From Deltaproteobacteria bacterium (GTDB taxonomy: Bacteria > Myxococcota_A > UBA9160), in contig DOUU01000388.1 of assembly GCA_003520425.1 (NCBI GenBank), positions 31,220 through 38,423 of the forward strand: DNA of 7,204 nucleotides, written 5' to 3'. Of the stretch, positions 1 to 6,265 are shown one piece after another. Numbering within the stretch: position 1 is the first letter of the stretch; the number at the start of each line of letters is the position of its first letter. The position numbers and the translations under genes are program-made. The notes below the pieces were generated by a model. It was not told the DNA's origin, did not search any database, and saw only the letters and a program-made list of their open reading frames with translations.

Positions 1-667
<667 letters not shown>

Positions 668-670
668 CGC

Positions 671-985
671 CTAGGCCTCGATCCGGTCGATCAAAATCTC
701 AGTGTACTCCTGCCGGTGTCCCTGCTTGCGGCGGTAGCCCTTGCGGCGCTTCATCTTGAAGATCGTGATCTTCGGGCCCCGCTTGTGGGCCATGATGGTG
801 CCGACCACGCGCACACCCGGCACAAGCGGAGTGCCCACGCGGTCCGCTCCTTCGCTCCCCCCGACGAGAAGCACGTCACCCAGGGTCACGTGCTCGCCCA
901 CGGCGCCTGCGAGCTTCTCGACCCGCAGCGCGTCTCCCGGGCGCACCCGGACCTGCTTGCCTCCGGTGCGAACCACCGCGTACAT
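671..985 (-). CDS. rplU: 50S ribosomal protein L21 (bL21)
   Basis: The 104-residue protein is typical in length for L21. It starts MYAVVRTGGKQVRVRPGD, the canonical beginning of the family, and ends with the basic rRNA-binding segment ITIFKMKRRKGYRRKQGHRQ and a short TEILIDRIEA tail. L21 binds 23S rRNA domain I during early 50S assembly (family knowledge). The ATG at 985-983 is preceded by a perfect AGGAGG six bases upstream (992-997). The gene lies 54 nt downstream of rng on the same strand, and its TAG stop is three bases from the rpmA start. Cotranscription with rng, rpmA and obg is likely because all spacers are short and no U-tract terminator is visible. Confidence 0.98.
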   Translation of the reverse strand: MYAVVRTGGKQVRVRPGDALRVEKLAGAVGEHVTLGDVLLVGGSEGADRVGTPLVPGVRVVGTIMAHKRGPKITIFKMKRRKGYRRKQGHRQEYTEILIDRIEA

Positions 986-991
986 GGAGGG

Positions 992-997
992 CCTCCT
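992..997 (-). promoter_or_regulatory. Strong Shine-Dalgarno of rplU
   Basis: On the minus strand AGGAGG is followed by CCCTCC and then the rplU ATG, a six-base spacer. This is the strongest ribosome-binding site in the window. The spacer is complementary to the Shine-Dalgarno itself (GGAG-GCC-CTCC), so a small hairpin could occlude it. Only four base pairs with a three-base loop are possible, so any effect on translation is speculative. Confidence 0.8.
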
Positions 998-1005
998 GAG
1001 AACCT

Positions 1006-1030
1006 GGGATCCGGCAGTATCGGCGATCCC
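1006..1030 (-). repeat. Inverted repeat in the rng-rplU spacer
   Basis: GGGATC at 1006-1011 is matched by GATCCC at 1025-1030, giving a six-base-pair stem with a 13-base loop within the 54-nt gap between the rng stop and rplU. No T-run follows on either strand, so it is not a convincing intrinsic terminator. It could be an RNA-processing site or the base of an rplU leader hairpin, or chance in GC-rich DNA. Confidence 0.3.
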
Positions 1031-1039
1031 CTCCCTGCG

Positions 1040-2764
1040 TCAACCGCGGGCGGGCGGCTCCTCGATTTCCGGGACCGGGGCAGGGGCCTCGCCGCTCGCG
1101 GCGGGGCCGGCCGCGTCCTCTTCGGGCGGGGCCGGCGCAGGGGCAAGCGCGGGCGCGGCCGCAGCGGGCTCTGGCGCCTCGGCCTCGGGTGCGTGACGGG
1201 GGGGCGAGAGCCAGGGGATCGCGAACTCGACCGGGGGCCCCTCGGAGAGCGCGACCACCTCGAACTGCTCCTGGTGCATTCCGGGCTTGGCCCGCACTTC
1301 GATCTGTCGGCCAAGCTCTCGCTCGAACTGAGCGAGCGATGCGCGCTCCGGGCCGAGCAGCTGTTCCGCCACCCGCGGGTGGACGGCCACCGCGATGTCA
1401 CGGCCCCGGAAGCGCGGCAGATCCTTGCGGATCTCGCGCAGGACTTTGTAGGCCACGCTCTGCTGCGAGAGCACGTAGCTGCGCCCCTCGCAGTAGGGAC
1501 AGGGCTCGCACACGGTCTGGACCAGGTTCTCCCGGGTCCGCTTGCGCGTCATCTCCACCAAGCCGAGCTCCGAGATCTTGAGGATGTTCGTCTTGGCTTT
1601 GTCCTGGCGCAGCGCCTCCTGGAGCGCCCGGTAGACCTTCTCGCGGTTCTCCGTCGTCTCCATGTCGATCAGGTCGAGGATGATGAGGCCCCCGATGTTG
1701 CGGAACCGCAGCTGGTAGACGATCTCGCGCACCGCCTCGAGGTTGGTCCGGAGCACCGTATCCTCGAGCTCGCGCTTGCCGACGTAGCGGCCCGTGTTCA
1801 CGTCGATGGCGGTGAGCGCCTCGCTCTGATCCACGATCAGGTAGCCGCCGGACTTGAGCCACACCTTGCGCCCGAGGTTGGCATCGATCTGCGCCTCGAT
1901 GCCGAAGTGGTCGAAGATGGGCGCGGCGCCCTCGTAGTGATCGATGCGGGGCTTGGGATCGGCCACGAAGCGCTGCACGAAGCTCTTCATCTCCTCATAG
2001 GTCGCGGCCGAGTCGACGACGATGCGCTTGGTGTCCGCGTTCGCGAAGTCGCGGATCACGCGCAGCGGCAGCGAGAGCTCGGAGAAGAGCACCGCGGGCG
2101 CGCGCACCTCCTCCTGCTTGAGCTGGATCTCGTCCCACACCGTCGTGAGATAACGCACGTCGGCCTCGAGATCGGCGTCGCGCGCGGCTTCGCCGGCGGT
2201 GCGGATGATGAATCCCAGGTCGCGCGGGCGAACGCGTTCCACGACCTCGCGCAGGCGGCGCCGCTCCCGGTCGGACTCGATGCGACGCGAAACACCGACG
2301 CGCTGCGCCCACGGAGTCAGCACGAGATGGCGCCCGGCGATCGAGACGTGGGAGGTGATGCGCGCCCCCTTGGTGCCGATCGGCTCCTTGGCCACCTGCA
2401 CCACGATCTCCTGCGCCTCGCGCAGCAGGGTCTCGATCTTGGGCGGCTGGCGGGTGGCGCCATTGCGGGCGCGGCCGCCGCGCCGCTGCCGCGGCGCCTC
2501 CTCTTCCTCCACGAGATCGAGGTCCAGCTCGCCCGTCTCGCCCAGGTAGTCCCCGGCGTACAGGAACGCCGCCTTCTCGAGCCCGATGTCGACGAAGGCG
2601 GCCTGCATGCCCGGGAGCACGCGGGTCACCCGTCCTTTCACGACGCTGCCCACGACGCTCCGCTCGCCCCGGCGCTCGAGGTGGAGCTCGGCGAATACGC
2701 CACGTTCGAGGATCGCGACCCGGGTCTCCCCGGGCTCTGCATTGATCAGGATCTCGTTCTGCAT
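1040..2764 (-). CDS. rng: Ribonuclease E/G family endoribonuclease, RNase G-like
   Basis: From ATG 2764-2762 the protein has 574 residues and opens MQNEILINAEPGETRVAILE, close to RNase G N termini. The S1 RNA-binding domain starts near residue 36 and includes RVLPGMQAAFVDIGLEKAAF. The catalytic DNase I-like domain carries both metal-binding aspartates of the family, D321 in AIDVNTGRYVG and D364 in GGLIILDLIDM, with the exact 43-residue spacing of E. coli RNase E D303/D346. A CPYC zinc-link motif lies at residues 422-425. RNase E/G enzymes cleave single-stranded AU-rich RNA in mRNA decay and rRNA maturation. Two oddities are visible. A charged insertion of roughly 30 residues (about 77-109, acidic then Arg/Gly-rich) lies in the S1 region, and a Pro/Ala/Glu-rich, probably disordered tail spans about 520-574. 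An upstream in-frame ATG at 2884 would add 40 non-conserved residues. ATG 2770 sits directly against the Shine-Dalgarno, so 2764, six bases from it, is the better start. Confidence 0.95.
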   Translation of the reverse strand: MQNEILINAEPGETRVAILERGVFAELHLERRGERSVVGSVVKGRVTRVLPGMQAAFVDIGLEKAAFLYAGDYLGETGELDLDLVEEEEAPRQRRGGRARNGATRQPPKIETLLREAQEIVVQVAKEPIGTKGARITSHVSIAGRHLVLTPWAQRVGVSRRIESDRERRRLREVVERVRPRDLGFIIRTAGEAARDADLEADVRYLTTVWDEIQLKQEEVRAPAVLFSELSLPLRVIRDFANADTKRIVVDSAATYEEMKSFVQRFVADPKPRIDHYEGAAPIFDHFGIEAQIDANLGRKVWLKSGGYLIVDQSEALTAIDVNTGRYVGKRELEDTVLRTNLEAVREIVYQLRFRNIGGLIILDLIDMETTENREKVYRALQEALRQDKAKTNILKISELGLVEMTRKRTRENLVQTVCEPCPYCEGRSYVLSQQSVAYKVLREIRKDLPRFRGRDIAVAVHPRVAEQLLGPERASLAQFERELGRQIEVRAKPGMHQEQFEVVALSEGPPVEFAIPWLSPPRHAPEAEAPEPAAAAPALAPAPAPPEEDAAGPAASGEAPAPVPEIEEPPARG

Positions 2765-2770
2765 GGGCAT

Positions 2771-2776
2771 CCCTCT
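2771..2776 (-). promoter_or_regulatory. Shine-Dalgarno that decides the rng start
   Basis: Minus-strand AGAGGG at 2776-2771 is followed immediately by ATG CCC ATG. The first ATG (2770) has zero spacing from it. The second (2764) is spaced by six bases, which is near optimal, and gives an N terminus matching RNase G proteins. The site therefore favours 2764. Confidence 0.65.
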
Positions 2777-2820
2777 GCCCGGGCGAAGGCGGCTTCTTTC
2801 GAAGCGCGCGCCGCCAGGGC
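2777..2820 (-). other. Candidate stem-loop just upstream of the rng ribosome-binding site
   Basis: GGCGGC at 2788-2793 pairs with GCCGCC at 2810-2815. Inside it TTC at 2794-2796 pairs with GAA at 2801-2803 around a TTTC loop, and outside it GCCC at 2777-2780 can pair with GGGC at 2817-2820. In rng mRNA this imperfect hairpin would end one base before the Shine-Dalgarno. E. coli rne is feedback-regulated through hairpins in its 5' UTR (established knowledge). An analogous role here is inference only. Confidence 0.35.
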
Positions 2821-2920
2821 GGGCACTCGGGAGCTTTGCGAGGCGCACAAGACACATGCCAAGCCCGGCCGATTGGCCTTGCACGGCGCGTGTGGCGGCG
2901 GGGACGACGCGGAACCGGCG

Positions 2921-2936
2921 CGGCCCCGATGGGCCG
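2921..2936 (-). repeat. Perfect GC hairpin in the rng leader
   Basis: CGGCCC at 2921-2926 and GGGCCG at 2931-2936 form a perfect six-base-pair stem around a four-base loop. If rng starts from the AT-rich patch near 2965, this hairpin is in the proximal part of its leader RNA. No T-run follows in either direction, so an intrinsic terminator is not supported. Confidence 0.35.
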
Positions 2937-2971
2937 ACCGGGAGGACCCAGGGCTCTCTAAATTCCCGAAT

Positions 2972-2999
2972 TCAATATCGAATCCGTTGACTCACTCAA
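2972..2999 (-). promoter_or_regulatory. Candidate sigma-70-type promoter for the rng operon
   Basis: On the minus strand TTGAGT (2999-2994) resembles a -35 box. TATTGA (2977-2972), 16 bases further on, is a weak -10 candidate. The predicted start near 2965 would give rng a leader of about 200 nt. The -10 lies within an imperfect palindrome at 2970-2983 (12 of 14 positions symmetric). The position in the only AT-rich patch upstream of rng supports it, but the -10 match is poor. Confidence 0.3.
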
Positions 3000-3015
3000 G
3001 AACTCACTCTACGGT
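2987..3015 (+). promoter_or_regulatory. Candidate sigma-70-type promoter for selA
   Basis: TTGACT at 2987-2992 matches the -35 consensus at five of six bases. After an ideal 17-base spacer, TACGGT at 3010-3015 keeps the first, second and last bases of the -10 consensus. Transcription would start near 3022 and give a 5' leader of about 190 nt before selA. The spacer contains a direct repeat, ACTCACTC at 2990-2997 and 3002-3009 (12-bp period), which could be an operator. The match is good for a GC-rich genome but rests on sequence alone. Confidence 0.4.
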
Positions 3016-3072
3016 CCGACGGGTTTGCGGGGAGCGAGGCCTCCGGTTCGAGGATCCTCTTTGGCAACCGCC

Positions 3073-3130
3073 AGGTCGAAGGTGAAGGCTCCGCGCAGCG
3101 CCCCGCCGCCCGTCCACCGTCACCCGACCT
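3073..3130 (+). other. Candidate structured 5' leader of selA
   Basis: AGGTCG at 3073-3078 pairs with CGACCT at 3125-3130. After an AA bulge, GGTGA at 3081-3085 pairs with TCACC at 3120-3124, making an 11-base-pair stem closed further by C3072-G3131. A second possible stem, CGGTT 3044-3048 with AACCG 3066-3070, lies just upstream. I recognise no known riboswitch or SECIS-like element. In GC-rich DNA such pairing may be chance. Confidence 0.25.
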
Positions 3131-3209
3131 GCGCGACTCCGTCCCCCGACGCAGGGCGCGCAATCGAAATCGAAGCCCGTCGGGCCGCACAAAACCGAGT
3201 GAGACCATC

Positions 3210-4622
3210 ATGGAAGAACGGGGAGAGGTCAAGCGGGATCCGCGCCGTCGTCTGCCAGCCGCGGACCGGGTGATCCGGGAGTTAAAGGCCGAAGCCCCCT
3301 GGCTGCCGGACTGGGCCGTCGCCGCCGGCGCGCGCCGCGCCCTCGAAGAGGCCCGGCGCCGTCTTGCCGAACCCGGGCACGCATCCGGGGACCCGGAGGG
3401 CCTTGTCGCTTCGGCCCTGGCGCATGCGCAGGGGCTGGCGCGTCCTCACCCCGCGCGCGTCGTGAATGCGACCGGCGTGGTGCTGCACACGAATCTCGGC
3501 CGCGCCCCCCTCGCCCCCGGCGCCGCGCGGGCCGCGGCGGCCGTGGGATCGAGCTATACCGACCTCGAGCTGGACCTTCGGGAGGGCGAGCGGGGCGACC
3601 GGCTGGGCCCCGTGAGTGAACAGCTCACCCTGCTCTCGGGCGCCGAGGCCGCCCATGTGGTCAACAACAACGCCGCCGCCCTGCTCCTCGCGCTCAACAC
3701 CCTGGCGCAGGGTCGGGAGGTCATCGTCTCGCGGGGCGAGCTCGTCGAGATCGGCGGAGCCTTCCGCATCCCGGAGATCTGCGAGCGCGCGGGCGTGACC
3801 CTCGTGGAGGTCGGCACGACCAATCGCACCCACGCCGCCGACTACGAGCGGGTCCTCGGGGAGCGCAGCGCCCTCCTCTTGAAGGTCCACCGCAGCAACT
3901 TTGAGCAGCGTGGATTTGTCTGCGAGGTCGGGCTCGCCGAGCTCGCGAGAATCGGACGGCGGCGCGGCATTCCCGTTCTCGAAGACCTGGGCAGTGGACT
4001 CCTCGTCGAGCTTGGGCCGGAGGGGTCGCCTGCCTTTGCGCCGGAGTCGTACGCGCCGGCTCGGCTCCGGCTTGGCGCCGACGTCGTGTGCTTTTCCGCG
4101 GACAAACTGCTCGGGGGGCCGCAGGCGGGGATCCTGCTTGGGAGCGCCGCTCGGATCGAGGCGATGCGAGCCAATCCCTTGGCACGTGCGCTTCGCCTCG
4201 ACAAGCTGTGCCTCGCCGCGCTCGACTGGACGCTCAAGGTGCTGCTGGAGGGTCGTGGCGCGCAGGAGCTCCCGGTCTTGCGCGAGCTGCTTGCGCCGGT
4301 AGCCATGCTCGAGCAGCGCGCGCGGACGCTGGCCGAGCGGCTCGCGAACGTGGGAGGCTCGGGACTGGCGATCGAGGTCCTGCCCGAGGCAGCACCGATC
4401 GGCGCCGGCTCGCTTCCCTCCGCGCGGCTTCCAAGCTGGGTCGTAGCTTTGCGCTCACCGCAAGGTGCACAGGAACTTGCCGCTGCGCTGCGCACCGCGC
4501 CGATTCCTGTCGTCGCGCGCATCCGTGACGGCGCAGTGCTGATCGATGTACGCACTCTGCTCGAAGACGACACGTCCGCACTTGAAGCAGCGTTGGGTTT
4601 CGCTTGTGGGGCTCCGCGTTGA
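3210..4622 (+). CDS. selA: L-seryl-tRNA(Sec) selenium transferase (selenocysteine synthase)
   Basis: The 470-residue protein has the usual SelA length (E. coli 463). SelA is a PLP enzyme that converts Ser-tRNA(Sec) to Sec-tRNA(Sec) using selenophosphate, acting as a large ring-shaped oligomer. Signature blocks occur in order: RVVNATGVVLHTNLGRAPL (83-101), LREGERGDR (123-131), VVNNNAAALLL (150-160), SRGELVEIGGAFRIPEI (174-190), EVGTTNRTHAADY (200-212), LLLKVHRSN (222-230) and EDLGSGLLVELG (258-269). The PLP-binding site is FSADKLLGGPQAG, with Schiff-base lysine K299; E. coli has FSGDK, a Gly-to-Ala change. The N-terminal tRNA-binding region (LPAADRVI, residues 15-22) aligns with E. coli LPAIDRLL, supporting ATG 3210 although the Shine-Dalgarno is weak (GAG-rich at 3196-3202). 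selB is not adjacent: 39 nt downstream comes an HNH gene. The gene is intact. Confidence 0.95.
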   Translation: MEERGEVKRDPRRRLPAADRVIRELKAEAPWLPDWAVAAGARRALEEARRRLAEPGHASGDPEGLVASALAHAQGLARPHPARVVNATGVVLHTNLGRAPLAPGAARAAAAVGSSYTDLELDLREGERGDRLGPVSEQLTLLSGAEAAHVVNNNAAALLLALNTLAQGREVIVSRGELVEIGGAFRIPEICERAGVTLVEVGTTNRTHAADYERVLGERSALLLKVHRSNFEQRGFVCEVGLAELARIGRRRGIPVLEDLGSGLLVELGPEGSPAFAPESYAPARLRLGADVVCFSADKLLGGPQAGILLGSAARIEAMRANPLARALRLDKLCLAALDWTLKVLLEGRGAQELPVLRELLAPVAMLEQRARTLAERLANVGGSGLAIEVLPEAAPIGAGSLPSARLPSWVVALRSPQGAQELAAALRTAPIPVVARIRDGAVLIDVRTLLEDDTSALEAALGFACGAPR

Positions 4623-4661
4623 TCCCGCGGGGCCCATCCGGTAGTTTCCTGTCCATAGGCG

Positions 4662-5258
4662 ATGCTCAATACCAGCGTTCTTGTCCTCAATCGCTCCTAT
4701 CTCCCGATTCACGTGACATCGGTGCGGCGGGCGTTCGCCCTGATCTACCAGGGCATCGCGCGGGCGGTCGATGAGCAGTACCAGACCTTCGACTTCGAGG
4801 GCTGGAGCCAGCTCGCCGTGGCGCGCGACGCGGAGGCGATCGGAACCTCCAGCGGCCCGATCCGCGTGCCTCGGGTCATCGTCCTCATTGCATTCGATCG
4901 CGTTCCGAAGCGGCACGTGCGCTTCAGCCGCATCAACATCTACGCGCGTGACAACTTCACGTGTCAGTATTGCGGAGTCCGCTATCCGCGCTCAGAGCTC
5001 AACCTCGACCACGTGATTCCGCGCTCACTCGGGGGCCGCAGCACCTGGGACAACGTCGTGTGCAGCTGCCTGGAGTGCAACCGGCGCAAGGGCGGCAATA
5101 CGCCCGCGCGGGCGGGTCTTGTCCTGCGCCGGCCGCCCGCCCGTCCGCGCTGGACGCCGCTCATGAATCTCATGCTCTCGAGCGTGCGCTACAACGAGTG
5201 GCGACCGTTCCTGAACTTGGTGGATGCTTCGTACTGGAATACCGAGCTCGCCGAGTGA
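4662..5258 (+). CDS. HNH endonuclease family protein, conserved, role unknown
   Basis: This 198-residue protein opens MLNTSVLVLNRSYLPIHVTS, the start of a widespread bacterial HNH family (typically VLVLN-SY-P--V-S). The HNH nuclease fold is C-terminal. It has a zinc CxxC at C101/C104 (FTCQYCG), the catalytic DH pair D116-H117 in LNLDHVIPRSLGG, the central Asn N131 in STWDNVV, a second CxxC at C136/C139, and N140 where the last His of HNH is often replaced by Asn. All metal and catalytic positions are present, so it is probably an active metal-dependent nuclease, substrate unknown. Unlike homing or restriction HNH enzymes it has no obvious target-recognition domain; residues 1-90 form a separate alpha/beta region. 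The start is an ATG 39 nt after selA with a weak AGG. The stop overlaps the next gene by four bases (GTGA), implying coupled translation with the ATPase downstream. Confidence 0.85.
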   Translation: MLNTSVLVLNRSYLPIHVTSVRRAFALIYQGIARAVDEQYQTFDFEGWSQLAVARDAEAIGTSSGPIRVPRVIVLIAFDRVPKRHVRFSRINIYARDNFTCQYCGVRYPRSELNLDHVIPRSLGGRSTWDNVVCSCLECNRRKGGNTPARAGLVLRRPPARPRWTPLMNLMLSSVRYNEWRPFLNLVDASYWNTELAE

Positions 5259-6265
5259 CCGCGCGGCGAGAGGGAGAATCGATCATCACGAGCCTCGGCT
5301 CCACCACTCCCCCGCTCGCCTCTGCGCTGCGGGCCGCGCGGCCGCGGGTGCTCGCGTGCGGTGGCGGGAAGGGAGGAGTCGGCAAGACCTTCCTCGTGGC
5401 CAACCTGGCGGCGGCGCTCGCACGCCGGGGCCGCTCGGTCCTGGCGATCGACGTGGACCTCGAGGGCGCGAATCTGCACACCTGCCTGGGAGTGCCTTCG
5501 CCGCGCTCGAGCCTCGCGGACTTTGTGGCCCATCGCGAGGAGGACCTCGCCAAGCTCGTCGTCGACACGCCGCTGCGCAACTTGAAGCTGATCGCGGCAA
5601 CCCAGGGGCACCTCGGTGCCGCCCAGCCGAGACACTTTCGGCGCGAGCGGCTGCTCCAGGCCGTCCACCGCTTCCCGGCCGACTTCGTGCTCCTCGATCT
5701 CGGAGCCGGTACGCACCCGGCGGTGATCGATTACTTCCTCGCCGCCGATGAGGGTCTGATCGTGCTCTCGCCCGAACCCACCTCCGTCGAGAACGCCTAC
5801 AGCTTCCTGCGGGCCGCGTTCTATCGCCGCATGCGCGAGGCCCTGGCGACCCGGGCCGTGCGGCGCCTCATCGCGCAGGCGATGGACCAGCGCAACGAGC
5901 GCGGAATCCGCACTCCGCTGGATCTTTTGCGCGAGATCCAGTCCCTCGACCCGGCCGAGGGCGCGCGCTTTGTCGCGAGCTTGCAGCAGTTCCGCCCGCG
6001 ACTCGTGGTGAACGAGGTGAGGACGAGCGAGGACATCAAGCTCGGCTTCGCCGTGCGCAGCGTGTGCAAGAAATACTTCGGCATCGACGCGGAGTATCTT
6101 GGCTATGTCAATCATGACGAGGCGGCGCGACGCTCGATGCTTGCTCGCCGCCCGCTTGTGGACTCGCAGCCCACCGCGGATGCGGCGGTCTACTTGACGC
6201 GCATTGCGAGCAAGCTTGCGGATCCGCGCCGCGCCTCGGCCGAAGCGCGGGAGGGTGCTCTTTGA
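5255..6265 (+). CDS. FlhG/MinD-like ParA-superfamily ATPase
   Basis: The open frame extends upstream to 4961, but that part overlaps the HNH gene and is Arg/Pro/Ala-rich shadow. A GTG at 5255-5257 that overlaps the HNH stop as GTGA gives 336 residues. A later GTG at 5348 would start right at the P-loop strand and is less likely. The deviant Walker A motif GGGKGGVGKT (36-45) carries the ParA/MinD signature lysine K39. The switch I-type strand is LAIDVDLEGANLH (63-75), and Walker B is FVLLDLGAGTHP (144-155), followed by AADEGLIVLSPEPTSVENAY (163-182). The SPEPTSVENAY segment resembles FlhG/FleN proteins more than plasmid ParA. The C-terminal third (about 200-336) resembles a conserved extension of deltaproteobacterial MinD-like proteins, from memory. 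No flagellar gene is nearby and no clear amphipathic membrane-targeting tail is seen. It is sandwiched between an HNH gene and a J-domain/HTH gene, overlapping both. The ATPase call is firm; the cargo is unknown. Confidence 0.88.
   Translation: MTARREGESIITSLGSTTPPLASALRAARPRVLACGGGKGGVGKTFLVANLAAALARRGRSVLAIDVDLEGANLHTCLGVPSPRSSLADFVAHREEDLAKLVVDTPLRNLKLIAATQGHLGAAQPRHFRRERLLQAVHRFPADFVLLDLGAGTHPAVIDYFLAADEGLIVLSPEPTSVENAYSFLRAAFYRRMREALATRAVRRLIAQAMDQRNERGIRTPLDLLREIQSLDPAEGARFVASLQQFRPRLVVNEVRTSEDIKLGFAVRSVCKKYFGIDAEYLGYVNHDEAARRSMLARRPLVDSQPTADAAVYLTRIASKLADPRRASAEAREGAL
6250..6254 (+). promoter_or_regulatory. Shine-Dalgarno supporting a TTG start
   Basis: GGAGG lies seven bases before the TTG at 6262-6264, inside the last codons of the ATPase gene. 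It is what makes the TTG, which overlaps the ATPase TGA stop, a believable start, because no ATG or GTG fits the J-domain N terminus. Confidence 0.7.

Larger units (their letters stand above)
2765..3209. other. Divergent intergenic region between rng and selA
   Basis: This 445-nt region holds no convincing gene. Open frames cross it on both strands, but their translations are Arg/Ala/Pro-rich and match no family I recognise. It was examined for tRNA-Sec (selC), a reasonable neighbour of selA. A GGTTCGA string at 3045-3051 resembles a T-loop, but the flanks do not pair and no acceptor stem or CCA follows. The region contains an AT-richer patch around 2955-3015 in otherwise very GC-rich DNA, which is the likely divergent promoter zone. 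It also contains a strong hairpin at 2921-2936, the rng leader hairpin at 2777-2820 and a candidate selA leader stem at 3073-3130. A perfect 10-bp palindrome, GAGGATCCTC, lies at 3050-3059. Confidence 0.6.

Noticed and set aside
2765..2884. 40-residue N-terminal extension of the RNase G-like protein from an upstream ATG at 2884
   Set aside because: The extension is not like any RNase E/G N terminus, whereas the ATG at 2764 has a well-spaced AGAGGG and gives a family-typical start.
3040..3072. GGTTCGA string resembling a tRNA T-loop, a possible selC (tRNA-Sec)
   Set aside because: The bases flanking the loop do not form a T-stem, there is no acceptor stem partner or long variable arm, and no anticodon TCA arm could be placed on either strand.
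2996..3273. Small open frames on both strands in the rng-selA intergenic region (62-82 codons)
   Set aside because: They lack ribosome-binding sites and family resemblance, are Arg/Pro/Ser-rich like other shadow frames here, and some overlap the start of selA.
4623..4661. GC-rich CCCGCGGG palindrome after selA as a terminator
   Set aside because: It is only a short self-complementary run with no loop and no T-tract, and the next gene follows within 39 nt on the same strand.
4961..5254. Upstream extension of the ATPase frame inside the HNH gene
   Set aside because: It reads Arg/Pro/Ala/Gln-rich sequence out of frame with the conserved zinc-finger and HNH motifs. The GTG at 5255 overlapping the HNH stop is a better start.
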